A DNA stretch of 64,000 nucleotides from Natrinema gelatinilyticum (lineage in GTDB: Archaea > Halobacteriota > Halobacteria > Halobacteriales > Natrialbaceae), in the NCBI RefSeq assembly GCF_024266705.1, contig NZ_CP100758.1, positions 100,920 through 164,919 on the forward strand, given 5' to 3'. The notes beneath the pieces are model-generated. The model did no database searches. It was not told where the DNA came from and was given only the letters and a program-made list of their open reading frames with translations. A program made the translations under genes and the position numbers. This document shows positions 8,417 through 16,678 of the stretch, piece after piece. Each line of letters opens with the position of its first letter. Position 1 is the stretch's first letter.

Positions 8417-9435
8417 TTAGCAGAGATACTCATAGATTTGCGGTGAGTTGAGTGCTGGCAGAGCCATTGAGAGATATTCGTTGACGTCATCGAGTGTTCG
8501 AAAGAGGTGGTTGGCTCGGCCCTCACGGAGCTGTCGCCAACAGTTTTCGAGCGGGTTCATTTCCGGCGAATGCGCCGGCAAGAATTCCAGAAGCAGGCCG
8601 TCTGCGGCGGCCTGCTTCTTCAGCGTCTTCGCGATGAAGTAGCTCGCATTGTCCAAGACAATGGCGAGCTTCTTGCCGAATTCGTGCTGTATCGCCCGAA
8701 GAAAGTGCTTTGCGATTTCAGCGTTGAACCGATTCGACGTCAGAGCAACAAAGCGCTCACGGTCGTCGGTGACTGCTCCGAGCATGTTCACCTTCTCACG
8801 AGCGCCCGAGACCGGCAGTCTCGGGCGCGAATTCACCGGGAACCAATCGGGTTTTTGCTCGGTTGCGACTTTCTGCGTGTGTTGGTCGATGGCGACGATT
8901 CGATACCCTTCAGCCTTCAGCGTCGGCCACTTTTTTTGAACTCCGCACGCCAGCGTCGCTGTTCTTCTGGGTCAGCCTGGTAGTGAATCGGCCGGGCTGT
9001 CTGGACCGACAGCCCGGCCTTTTTCATCAGGCGGTACATGTGCGCGTGAGAATACTTAACGCCGAAGTTCTCGGCGATGTATTCACGGACGAGGGATGGT
9101 CTCCAGGCTGGTGCGTCGATGCCAGCTTCTGACGGCGGCGCCTGAAGCGTCGCCGTCAGTTCGTCCCACTGATCGTCGGTAAGGCGAGGACGGCTCCCGC
9201 CACGAGGGAGGTCGCCGAGCGCGACGCCCTCGCGCTCGGCGACAGTGTCGAGCCAGTCGTAAACGGTCTGTGCGGGGATCCCAAGGAGACGTTCGATCTC
9301 GTATGGAGAAGAGCCATCGGCGTAGAGCAGTGCAACGGTCAGACGTTTGACCGCCTTTGGATCAGTTTCCGTGCGCAGTTGCTGGCGCAACTGCTCCTCA
9401 TCGACATCAGCCAGCTTCTTTCCCCATCCGGTCAT
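8417..9435 (-). CDS. IS630 transposase in two overlapping frames
   Basis: The first frame (9435 to 8917) holds the helix-turn-helix part. The second continues to 8417 and carries the catalytic DDE part: AIDQHTQ, VLDNASYF and NPLENCW. The switch needs a minus-one shift at a run of seven adenines on the coding strand near 8930-8936. With the shift the protein reads WRAEFKKKWPTL, as expected for the family. All three catalytic residues are intact, so the shift may be programmed or due to polymerase slippage; a plain indel is the alternative. The zero-frame codons do not form the classical tandem-slip heptamer, so I do not claim programmed frameshifting. Confidence 0.75.
8589..9394. repeat. Six hairpins inside the IS630 transposase gene
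   Basis: Perfect arms at 8589-8619 (12 bp, loop 7), 8802-8828 (11 bp, loop 5), 8990-9019 (12 bp, loop 6), 9131-9161 (9 bp), 9211-9243 (13 bp, loop 7) and 9375-9394 (8 bp, loop 4). All are within coding sequence. The 9211 hairpin spans the codons for VAERE-GVALGD. Confidence 0.9.
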
Positions 9436-9485
9436 ACCCGTCTCTACGCACCGTGAAGATATGAACCAGAGTGCTGATCCCTATA

Positions 9486-9655
9486 GTTCTCAGCCTCCTC
9501 GATAATCGGATAGAGCCGGTGTAGTTTCGTTCGAGCGGCCTCGCTTGTGAATTGCCAGTTGACCGTGACATCTAACTCAGTGCGTTCAGCTTCCCACGCA
9601 GCGACCTCCGACTGGAGGGACGCTGCGTCCGGAATTCGGCGGTTGAGGCACTGGG
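9486..9655 (-). pseudogene. C-terminal fragment of a second IS630 transposase
   Basis: The minus-strand frame reads CLNRRIPDAASLQSEVAAW and WQFTSEAARTKLHRLYP, the typical C-terminus of halophile IS630 transposases. The rest of the gene is missing. The intact IS630 copy begins at its end, so one element appears to have inserted into or beside another. Confidence 0.7.
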
Positions 9656-10249
9656 TCTGTTCCGCGGATTGTACGTACGGATCGGAAGACACCGATCCAC
9701 GAGAGAGCGCTCGTGGAACTCGAGCGTATCGTACGCCGAGTCATCAAGAATCTCGGTTGCCGTCTTATTAGCGGTGAGTCGGTCGTAACAGTTGAGTGTC
9801 GCTGTTTCTGGATGCTGTTTGCGCTAGGTAACGACTGTACCAGTGGGAAGACCGCTGGCGCAGTCGACCGCGACGAGTAATCCGTAGCCGTAGATCTATC
9901 CCTCATCAATGGGATTCCACGCCTACGCACCGTCAGGATCGGTGCATGGGCACTCAAGACTCGTCGAATCGATCGCGAACCTGGAGCCTTAGAACCCGAA
10001 TTCGTCGAGGAGCTGAACAAGGTGGTCGAACAGCCGCTGAATAAACGGTTGGACACGGTTCCAGAACTCCCAGATCGTACTCAACACAGGCGTCTCATCT
10101 GCAAATCCGCAGACGAGACGCCCGAGCATCGAATCGAAATAGTCCTCGAGTTCTCTGAACGGGAACTTCGTCTCGGCGGTGCACAACAGCAGCCTACGCA
10201 TCATCTGCGAGCGAGGATACCGTGGATTTCGCCCAGGCCCGTTGTCCAT
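9656..10249 (-). pseudogene. Degenerate DDE transposase fragment
   Basis: Reading the minus strand across frames gives LLDEFGF, then FAIDSTSLECP, YGYGLLVAVDCASGLPTG, RKQHPETATLNCYDRL and DSAYDTLEFHERSL. This is a halophile IS4/IS1182-like transposase with several stops and frameshifts. The N-terminal piece (10249-9989) is still open. The C-terminal end is replaced by the IS630 fragment. Confidence 0.6.
10089..10122. repeat. Hairpin inside the degenerate DDE transposase
   Basis: 14-bp arms with one mismatch (GGCGTCTC and TCTGC blocks) around a 6-base loop. Two shorter perfect repeats lie nearby at 9679-9698 and 9696-9717. Confidence 0.85.
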
Positions 10250-10332
10250 CCACTCCTCAAGAGCTATTAGGTCAAGCGCCGCGTCCTCGCGGCGCTTTGC
10301 CGACCGAAGGATGTTTGTGACAGGGTATGTCT

Positions 10333-10570
10333 TTACCCCGAGGGCTCAACAGCCGGCACGGTGTGAGTCCGTAAGATCATCTCATTGCTGCTGACGGCTC
10401 GGCGGAATTCCTCGTAGGGGTTCCGTCCCTGCTGGCGCCAGGTCGCCATCCGTTCTGGCACGATCGATGCATCTGTGCTCTTTCACGAGGACTCGGGTCG
10501 GTCTCCAGCCACGACTGGAGACCGACGAACATCTGTTCGAGATGCCGGTAAACCGGTTCTGCCTTCTCAT
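10333..10570 (-). pseudogene. C-terminal fragment of an IS66-family transposase
   Basis: One minus-strand frame reads ERMATWRQQGRNPYEEFRR and then SSNEMILRTHTVPAVE up to a TAA at 10333-10335. This is a typical C-terminus of IS66 TnpC. Upstream, another frame gives HEKAEPVYRHLEQMF and LQSWLETDPSPRERAQMHRS, also IS66-like, so at least one frameshift is present. The remainder is missing, replaced by an IS630 end at 10573. Confidence 0.75.
10497..10526. repeat. Hairpin inside the IS66 fragment
   Basis: Perfect 12-bp arms (GTCGGTCTCCAG and complement) around a 6-base loop. Confidence 0.9.
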
Positions 10571-10572
10571 GG

Positions 10573-10675
10573 TCACTATAGTGATTAGCAGAGATACTCA
10601 TAGATTTGCGGTGAGTTGAGTGCTGGCAGAGCCATTGAGACAGATTCGTTGACGTCATCGAGTGTTTGAAAGAGG
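10573..10675 (-). repeat. Solitary left end of the same IS630 element as at 8409
   Basis: About 100 bases nearly identical to 8408-8510, including the inverted repeat CTATAGTGATTAGCAG and the last transposase codons (SMALPALNSPQIYEYLC). The rest of this copy is gone. Confidence 0.85.
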
Positions 10676-10708
10676 TGGCCGTGGTGAATCGACATACAGC
10701 GGCCGATT

Positions 10709-11531
10709 TCACTGTTTGACGGCGCGCTTGATGTTATAGACGACACACATCAGGACGATCTCACGGTACTCTCGATACCAGCTTCGCGCACGTACGGAAC
10801 CGCCGAGCGTGCGCTTGATCACGGAGGAGACGGTCTCAGACAGCGCTCTTTGGCCGTAGAGAGCCTCATCGATCGCGCGTTATGCGCGTGATCGATGGGG
10901 CGGAACTCGCGATGTTTGATCAGCGGTCTTACGTCCGCTTCCCCCAGTTTCCCGCGTAATTGCTGCCAGTCGTAGCCCTTGTCGGCTGCGAGGCTGCGCA
11001 ACTCGCCCGCGTTACGACGGGCGAGTTGCCAGCCGAGATGGGTGTCGTGACGTTTCTCGGTCGTACAGTGTACGTCTAGAATTGCTTGGCTTTCTGCATC
11101 GACGAGAACGGTTGTCTTGAACGTCTGAACACGGTAATTCGTGCGCCGGCAGTAGTGCTTGCTCGCGTTCTCGCGGTCGAAAAATGTCGTATCGCTGCAT
11201 GAGCCGTCTGGTCATGCAGCTGCGTCGACAGGCGCAGCAACACTCGCCAGACTGCTATCTTGACCCTATCAAATGCCTTTACTAGCGTCGAGTGATCTGG
11301 GAGATCGGCCTTCTCAAGGCCGATCTTCCCGAGTATTTGTGGCATCTCGCTCAAGAGGTCGAGTGCTTCGCGGCAGGATTTGTCCAAGTAAATCCGGAGA
11401 CGATAGAGCGAAACGACGGCGTAGTCGGCGAATCCGCCGCCCCGCAGGGTGGCGGCGGATTCACCTCGACCACCAACAGCACTTTTAGCTAACGTCACTA
11501 TGTTCCCAGTGAAGCGGGAAATTTTGGACAT
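10709..11531 (-). pseudogene. IS5-family transposase, frameshifted
   Basis: The N-terminal part from ATG 11531 is open (SKISRFTGNIVTLAKSAVGG, then VWRVLLRLSTQLH). Near 11190-11200 a small deletion shifts the frame where HAAIDATFFDRE is expected. Downstream, other frames give RRNAGELRSLAADKGYDW and LIKHREFRPIDHAHNAR, followed by SSVIKRTLG and CVVYNIKRAVKQ up to the TGA at 10709-10711. The gene is full length but dead. The first catalytic Asp region is the damaged one. Confidence 0.78.
10867..11462. repeat. Five hairpins inside the second IS5 transposase gene
   Basis: 10867-10897 (13-bp arms with one G-T pair, loop 5), 10992-11034 (17-bp arms with one bulged base, loop 8), 11194-11220 (9 bp), 11299-11329 (14-bp arms with one G-T pair, loop 3), 11430-11462 (perfect 12 bp). 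The 10992 hairpin spans the codons for WQLAR-RN-AGELRS, the same protein position as the 3427 hairpin in the other IS5 gene. Confidence 0.9.
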
Positions 11532-11561
11532 GAATCATCCGCCGTTTCCCGCTTCAACTCC

Positions 11562-11678
11562 CTAGTTCTGACGGATCAAGTCGGCTCTGCCTAGCGATTC
11601 ACCAGAGTCGATGAGTACGAAGCTCGCCACGAGGAGCAGGCTGGAGCGACGCTCCACCTGCTCCACAATACCACTGAC
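11562..11678 (+). pseudogene. Fragment of an ISH8-type transposase gene
   Basis: The stretch encoding EYEARHEEQAGATLHLLHNT closely matches codons inside the neighbouring ISH8-type transposase (12150-12230), including its hairpin. The complete ISH8-type element begins exactly where this fragment ends, so one copy has inserted into an older one. Confidence 0.75.
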
Positions 11679-11755
11679 CCATCCGTCTTTAGTTAGGCGC
11701 AAAACCGCACGATAGCGGCGGCTTATCGGGGATTCTTTTCGGAAGGAATGAGGAG

Positions 11756-13069
11756 GTGTTAGCTGTGCACACCAAAACCTCCTCACACGATGTTGAACGT
11801 CGTCTCACTAACTTCCTTCCATCTGATGCGCTCGAAGACCACGCTGATGCCGTCGGCGTGGTCGAGCGTGACCGGAAGCTGCAGATTCCACCGCTCGTCT
11901 GGTCGTTTGCGTTCGGCTTCGCCGGCGGCGCAAGCCGAACGCTCGCCGGCTTCAGGCGAAGCTACAACTCAACTGCAGACAAGACACTCTCTCCAGGAGG
12001 GTTCTATCAGCGGTTGACGCCGACGCTCGCAGCATATCTGCGCGACCCCGTCGAGACCGTACTCGACGAGGTCGCTATCCCTCACACTGTTTCAGAGGAG
12101 TTCAACCGGTTCAGAGACGTGATGATCGCAGATGGAACGGTTCTCCGGCTCCACGAGTTGCTTTCTGAGGAGTATGAGGCTCGCCATGAGGAGCAGGCTG
12201 GAGCACGGCTCCACCTGCTCCACAATGTCACGGATCAGACGATTGACCGATTCAGCGTCACAGACGAGAAAAGACACGACAGCACGCAGTTCGAGACAGG
12301 ATCGTGGCTCGACGGCCGTCTAGCGATCCTCGATCTTGCCTATTTCAAGTACCGGCGGTTCGCGTTGATCGACGAGAACGACGGCTACTTCGTGAACCGG
12401 CTGAAGCAAAACGCGAATCCGGTGATAACGGAGGAGTTACGGGCCTGGCGCGGCCGCGCCAGGCCCTTGGTAGGCGAACAGATCTAGGATGTCGTCGGCG
12501 ATCTACACCGACAGTACATCGACGTGGAGGTCGAAGCCCAGTTCAAGCGAGGCCAGTACGAGGGAACGCGCTCGCTGGACACGAAGCGGTTCCGCGTCGT
12601 CGGCGTCCGCGACGAAGACGCCGACGACTACCATCTGTACATCACGAATCTGCCGAGAGAGGAGTTTCTCCCGTCGGATCTCGCAACGCTGTATCGGTGC
12701 CGATGGGAGGTAGAAACGCTGTTTCGTGAGCTGAAGACACAGTATGAACTGCACGAGTTCGACACGAGCAACTCGGATGTCGTAAAGATTCTGCTGTACG
12801 CGGCGTTGCTGTCGCTGTTAGTGAGTTGATATCTGTCGGATCTGGTCACCGAGCAGGCTGATGATGACATCGTGTTTCCGCCGGAGCGCTGGGCGGCGAC
12901 CTTCTGGTCGCACGCCCAGCTCATCCACCACGAACTCGGTGAGTACCTCGGCTACTCGCCACCGCCGCTGTTGGAGCGGCTGATCGAAGACGCGCAGAAG
13001 ACCCATCAGCAACGACTGATCTTACAAGAGACGCTCGTTACTGATACACAACCGAGATGTGTGGCCTGA
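11756..13069 (+). pseudogene. IS4-family transposase with two in-frame stops
   Basis: One continuous frame runs from 11756 to the end, broken only by TAG at 12485-12487 and TGA at 12827-12829. The catalytic motifs are all visible: VMIADGTV, ILDLAYFKYRRF and YRCRWEVETLFRELK. The TAG fits a former CAG (Gln) and the TGA a former TGG (Trp). Without suppression the protein ends before the catalytic Glu. The gene is otherwise undamaged, so the inactivation looks recent. Confidence 0.82.
11909..12920. repeat. Five hairpins inside the ISH8-type transposase gene
   Basis: 11909-11942 (11 bp perfect plus 4 bp after one bulged base), 12190-12221 (14 bp with one bulge, loop 3), 12441-12466 (perfect 26-base palindrome with no loop), 12596-12628 (perfect 12 bp, loop 9) and 12888-12920 (13 bp with a small internal loop). 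All are in coding sequence. Confidence 0.9.
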
Positions 13070-13090
13070 CTAAAGACAAATGGCCAAAAG

Positions 13091-13100
13091 AATTATTATC
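13091..13100 (+). promoter_or_regulatory. Putative TATA box of the TRAP operon
   Basis: AATTATTATC lies about 25-34 bases before the dctP ATG and just outside the insertion-sequence end. The transporter may therefore have kept, or gained, its own promoter after the upstream locus was interrupted. Confidence 0.45.
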
Positions 13101-13124
13101 CCCCTATCTGTACAATGACACGCA

Positions 13125-14321
13125 ATGTCACGGGAAATCTCTCGAAGGAGTCATCTTCAGCTCATCGGTGGGGCAGCATTTACTACCGGTGTTGCAGGAT
13201 GTGTCAGTACTGAAAGCGGAGGAAACGGAGTAACCGAGTACACCGTTAGCACATACTACAGCGAATCCTTTGGATGTAGGGATTGTATAAACCCAACGCC
13301 TCTGTTCGATATGCCCGAGCGAATTGAGAAAGAATCTAACGGACAGGTGAAAATGGACTTAGTTGCAGACGGACAGCTTACCGGTTCAGCCGATGGCGGT
13401 TCCAAGGCACAATCGAATATTGTCCAGGCTGCGGACGGATCCGTCGGCAACTCGGCAGCATTCTGGCCGGAGAATCAAATATTCCTCATTCCTTATACGT
13501 TCCCGTCGCGAAGAGCATATTCACACGCGATCTTCCATCCCAAGGTCTGGGAAAATTACTGGGTTCCATTCGCCAAAAAGTATAATATCTTTCCGCTCCT
13601 TAGTTATGTGCCAACCTTCCGTCAAGTATATCTCTCCGAAGAAGGAACGAAAAAAATGGGCGGAGGCCGTCTTAGAGATCCCAGCCAACTTGAGGGGCTA
13701 TCCATTCGCCGAACAGAATCGCGTGTTGCACAAGAGGTTCTAGATACGTGGGGTGCGAACCCCGTAGAGGTATCTTGGGGAGACACGATCCAGGGGATGG
13801 AGACAGGAGTCGTTGACGGACTCGAAACGTGGTCGAGCACCGCTATCGGTTTCGGGATGGGTGAAGTGATCGATCAGGTCGTTCATCTTGACTTTAAATC
13901 CGGCTATCAGATGCAGTGGGTGAACACCGATTGGCTACAAAGTATACCTGAAGAACATATGCAGGCCATCGCAGATGTCACTCGGAAATCAACTGAAGAG
14001 ATGGTTCACATAGCCGAAGATGTGGTTTTTGAAAGAGTTGGTGAAACACAACCGCCCAAAGAAGGCTCGGCTTGGGACGAACTGGGAGTAACAGTTAATG
14101 TACTTGATGATGACGAACTAAAGAAATGGAAAGATCCTGTCGATCCAATTAAAAATTCCGACATGTGGAAACCAGAGAAAGACCTGATATCTAACCTTAA
14201 CACACCACGTGACGATATTTGGCAGTTACTATACGATGTCTCTCGAGAAGACAGTGTTCCAGATAGTGATGGAGAGTTTACAATCGATGCTTGGTGGGAC
14301 GACTATCTGGATGACCTATAA
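13125..14321 (+). CDS. dctP: TRAP transporter substrate-binding lipoprotein
   Basis: A 398-residue DctP-family protein. The N-terminus has a twin-arginine motif (SRRSHLQLIGG) and a lipobox (GVAGC), so the protein is probably exported folded and anchored outside the membrane. The mature part has typical TRAP features: repeated strands binding an organic acid, the VSWGDTIQGMETGVVDGLETW segment near the middle and FKSGYQMQWVN further on. It delivers a carboxylate or related acid to the DctQM permease encoded next. The gene is AT-rich compared with later regions. The substrate is unknown; the amino-acid-type enzymes around it suggest an amino or amido acid. Confidence 0.9.
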   Translation: MSREISRRSHLQLIGGAAFTTGVAGCVSTESGGNGVTEYTVSTYYSESFGCRDCINPTPLFDMPERIEKESNGQVKMDLVADGQLTGSADGGSKAQSNIVQAADGSVGNSAAFWPENQIFLIPYTFPSRRAYSHAIFHPKVWENYWVPFAKKYNIFPLLSYVPTFRQVYLSEEGTKKMGGGRLRDPSQLEGLSIRRTESRVAQEVLDTWGANPVEVSWGDTIQGMETGVVDGLETWSSTAIGFGMGEVIDQVVHLDFKSGYQMQWVNTDWLQSIPEEHMQAIADVTRKSTEEMVHIAEDVVFERVGETQPPKEGSAWDELGVTVNVLDDDELKKWKDPVDPIKNSDMWKPEKDLISNLNTPRDDIWQLLYDVSREDSVPDSDGEFTIDAWWDDYLDDL

Positions 14322-14413
14322 TCATAAGAAGAGCCACGTAACAGGTAATAATCAAATTCAAATTAGAAAATAGTACATTCACTATCAAAGCTGGAAAATT
14401 AAAAAGTCAATAT

Positions 14414-14974
14414 ATGAGTAAACTAACATTCAACCAGACAATGAAGGCGGAATTACCCTCATGGGCCCTATATATAGAACGTTACTTCGAGGCCTTGCTA
14501 TCGATAATAGCATTAACCGCTATTTTCACCATCATCTTGTCCGATATCATTCGTCGCACTATCTTTGGTACCCAACTTCTTGGAGGGTTCGAAATTGCTA
14601 TTGGATTGTTTATTTGGGTTGCTTGGCTAACCACTTCACTGGCTGTTAGACATGAATCACATTTCCGATTCACGTTGTTAAGAAAGAAAATGTCTCCAAG
14701 AATGGACATGATGATGTATATCGTTGAGTGGGCACTTTGGCTTCTCGTCATTGGTATGATATTTTGGCAATCGATCCCTCAGTACCAGCGATACGTCACG
14801 TCTGGTCGCCATCTTGTCGGCACACCGATAGCGGAACAGTGGGTGTACTTTGCTATCCCATTCTCAATGGCATTGATATTGACGCGGGTGGTACAGAATA
14901 TGTATATCAAGCTTAATCAGTACCGTCATGGTGAGAACATCTGTCCCGATGCCGATATCGGAGTAAAAGAATGA
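14414..14974 (+). CDS. dctQ: TRAP transporter small permease subunit
   Basis: A 186-residue protein with four membrane segments in the pattern of DctQ. A central segment carries the family's WVAWLTTSLAVRHESH-like sequence before the third helix. DctQ pairs with the large permease and is needed for sodium-driven uptake. The stop overlaps the start of dctM by four bases (ATGA), so translation is coupled. It lies 92 bases after dctP in the same operon. Confidence 0.88.
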   Translation: MSKLTFNQTMKAELPSWALYIERYFEALLSIIALTAIFTIILSDIIRRTIFGTQLLGGFEIAIGLFIWVAWLTTSLAVRHESHFRFTLLRKKMSPRMDMMMYIVEWALWLLVIGMIFWQSIPQYQRYVTSGRHLVGTPIAEQWVYFAIPFSMALILTRVVQNMYIKLNQYRHGENICPDADIGVKE

Positions 14975-16308
14975 TGAACGAATTTATTCACATGACATCC
15001 GCAGTGATGCCCCCTCAGATTACGCTTTCACTTGAGATGTGGATAGCGATCCTCACCATTATTAGTCTTTTATTATTCGCGGCTGGCGTCCAGCTGATGC
15101 TCGTCTTTGGGATCTGGGTTGTCGGGTTCCATATGGTTGTCCCGGCGTTCCCATTCGAGAACATGGCAGTTACCGCCTACACAGAGGTAGAATCGTTCGC
15201 ATACATCGCAATCCCGTTTTTCATCCTCGTTGGCGATATCTTCAACCGGACAAACGTGTCCGAGGAGATCATCGCCTTCTCCCGCTCAGTCGCGGGTTGG
15301 TTACCGGGGAGTACGGGCAATACCGCTATAGCGACCTCCGGGGTGTTCTCAGCCATTACGGGGTCGAACGCGGCGACGACAGCTTCAGTCGGTCAGGCGC
15401 TATACCCATCCATGGAAGAAGAGGGATACAAAGACTCACACGCTGCAGCGACGATAGCGGCTGGTGGGACTATCGGGAGCGTCCTTCCACCGAGCATCCT
15501 GCTTATTATTTATGGAGTCCTGTTCGGGCTCTCCGTACCCTCGTTGTTCATCGCTGGGATTCTTCCAGGCCTAGCAATGATCTGTATTCTTATCGGTGTA
15601 AATACAGTAATCTCTCATCGTCGGGGATATGGGCAAAAGGCCGCAGCCTACGAATTCAGTCTGAAAGACATCGGTAAAACAGCTTGGATGGCGAGGATCG
15701 GTCTTGGAACCGTCATTGTCCTGTTAGGTGGTATATTCGCCGGAATCTTCACACCATCGGAAGCCGCTGTGGTCGCGGTAGCCTACATCCTAATTACCGC
15801 GTATGCAGACGGAAGAATCGAAAGTCTCAAAGAAATTGTCGATGCTGGCATCACATCACTGATATTAGTTGGCGTGTTGATGCCCGTTATCGTGCTAGCA
15901 GTACTCCTTCAACAGAATCTCTCCTACATCGGCTTTCAAAAAGTTGTCTCTGAGGCAATTCTTACACTTGAGGCACGATGGGCCATCATTATCGCTATAC
16001 TTGCCATCCTCATGATGACGGGATCAGCGCTAGCGTCAACCCCAAACATCGTGCTGACAGCACCGCTGTTGGCGCCCGTTGCATACGAATTAGGTATCGA
16101 CCCAATCACTTGGGGAGTCATCTTTATTTTCAGCGATGCGATGGGCTTTATTACGCCACCCTATGGACTGAATCTGTACATCATGAGCGGATTGACTGAC
16201 ATCGACTACATGGTACTGGCCTATAACGCCCTCCCATATCTAATTGGGCTGTTTGTAGTGTTGACAACACTGCTGGTGTTCCCGGAGGTGAACTTCCTCG
16301 CTAACTAA
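14971..16308 (+). CDS. dctM: TRAP transporter large permease subunit
   Basis: A 445-residue DctM protein with about twelve membrane segments. Family motifs are AIPFFILVGDIFNRTNV, a TGSNAATTASVG loop and GTIGSVLPPSI, plus FAGIFTPSEAAVVAV in the second half and a C-terminal GFITPPYGLNLY. It forms the sodium-coupled transport channel. It may start at either of two adjacent ATG codons; I use the first, which overlaps the dctQ stop. It is the last gene of the operon. Confidence 0.92.
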   Translation: MMNEFIHMTSAVMPPQITLSLEMWIAILTIISLLLFAAGVQLMLVFGIWVVGFHMVVPAFPFENMAVTAYTEVESFAYIAIPFFILVGDIFNRTNVSEEIIAFSRSVAGWLPGSTGNTAIATSGVFSAITGSNAATTASVGQALYPSMEEEGYKDSHAAATIAAGGTIGSVLPPSILLIIYGVLFGLSVPSLFIAGILPGLAMICILIGVNTVISHRRGYGQKAAAYEFSLKDIGKTAWMARIGLGTVIVLLGGIFAGIFTPSEAAVVAVAYILITAYADGRIESLKEIVDAGITSLILVGVLMPVIVLAVLLQQNLSYIGFQKVVSEAILTLEARWAIIIAILAILMMTGSALASTPNIVLTAPLLAPVAYELGIDPITWGVIFIFSDAMGFITPPYGLNLYIMSGLTDIDYMVLAYNALPYLIGLFVVLTTLLVFPEVNFLAN

Positions 16309-16678
16309 CCTTTTCTGCTCCTCTTTGGCATTCGAAAGTTATCATCAGTAAATACACCCTTCAACTAAATTCTTCAGTATATGCAAAATTGTGCCTCAAC
16401 AATTCAATCGTGGTTATTTTGATACCGTTAGTGTTTAAGTTATAGTGATTGTTATATATTTTATTTTATATTAATTTAATAATTAGTAGATTTTTTGACG
16501 ATATCTACGGTGAAGAGTTACAATATGACCTCGACATTGTGGAGGAAAGAAGCCGATACAACGGCTCTTAGCGGTAATGAAGTACAAACGTTCTTCCGTA
16601 GGTGATTGTAGATACTGCTGAGTTGTCGCTGCAAAGTCAAAGAGGACAAGGACACCGCGTTAGCGGTGCCCGACACGG
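16309..16678. other. AT-rich gap before the IS1595 transposase
   Basis: 370 bases with a very AT-rich core at 16430-16500. It should include the end of the TRAP transcript and the left end of the IS1595 element. I could not define the terminal repeat, and I see no gene. Confidence 0.5.

Larger units (their letters stand above)
8409..9485 (-). mobile_element. IS630-family insertion sequence
   Basis: About 1.08 kb bounded by imperfect inverted repeats: CTATAGTGATTAGCAG at the left and, on the other strand, CTATAGGGATCAGCAC at the right. Both ends contain TA, consistent with the TA target duplication usual for this family. The element sits inside another IS630 copy whose C-terminal part remains at 9486-9655. 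Confidence 0.8.
10690..11545 (-). mobile_element. Degenerate IS5-family element, second type
   Basis: The boundaries are approximate; I did not find clear terminal repeats. It contains one decayed transposase gene of a type different from that at 3106. Confidence 0.55.
11679..13083 (+). mobile_element. ISH8-type IS4-family insertion sequence
   Basis: 1405 bp between imperfect inverted repeats: CCATCCGTCTTTAGTTAGGC at the left and, on the other strand, CCATTTGTCTTTAGTCAGGC at the right. The length and repeat resemble the ISH8 group as I remember it. The right end is about 40 bases before the start of the TRAP binding-protein gene. Confidence 0.75.
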
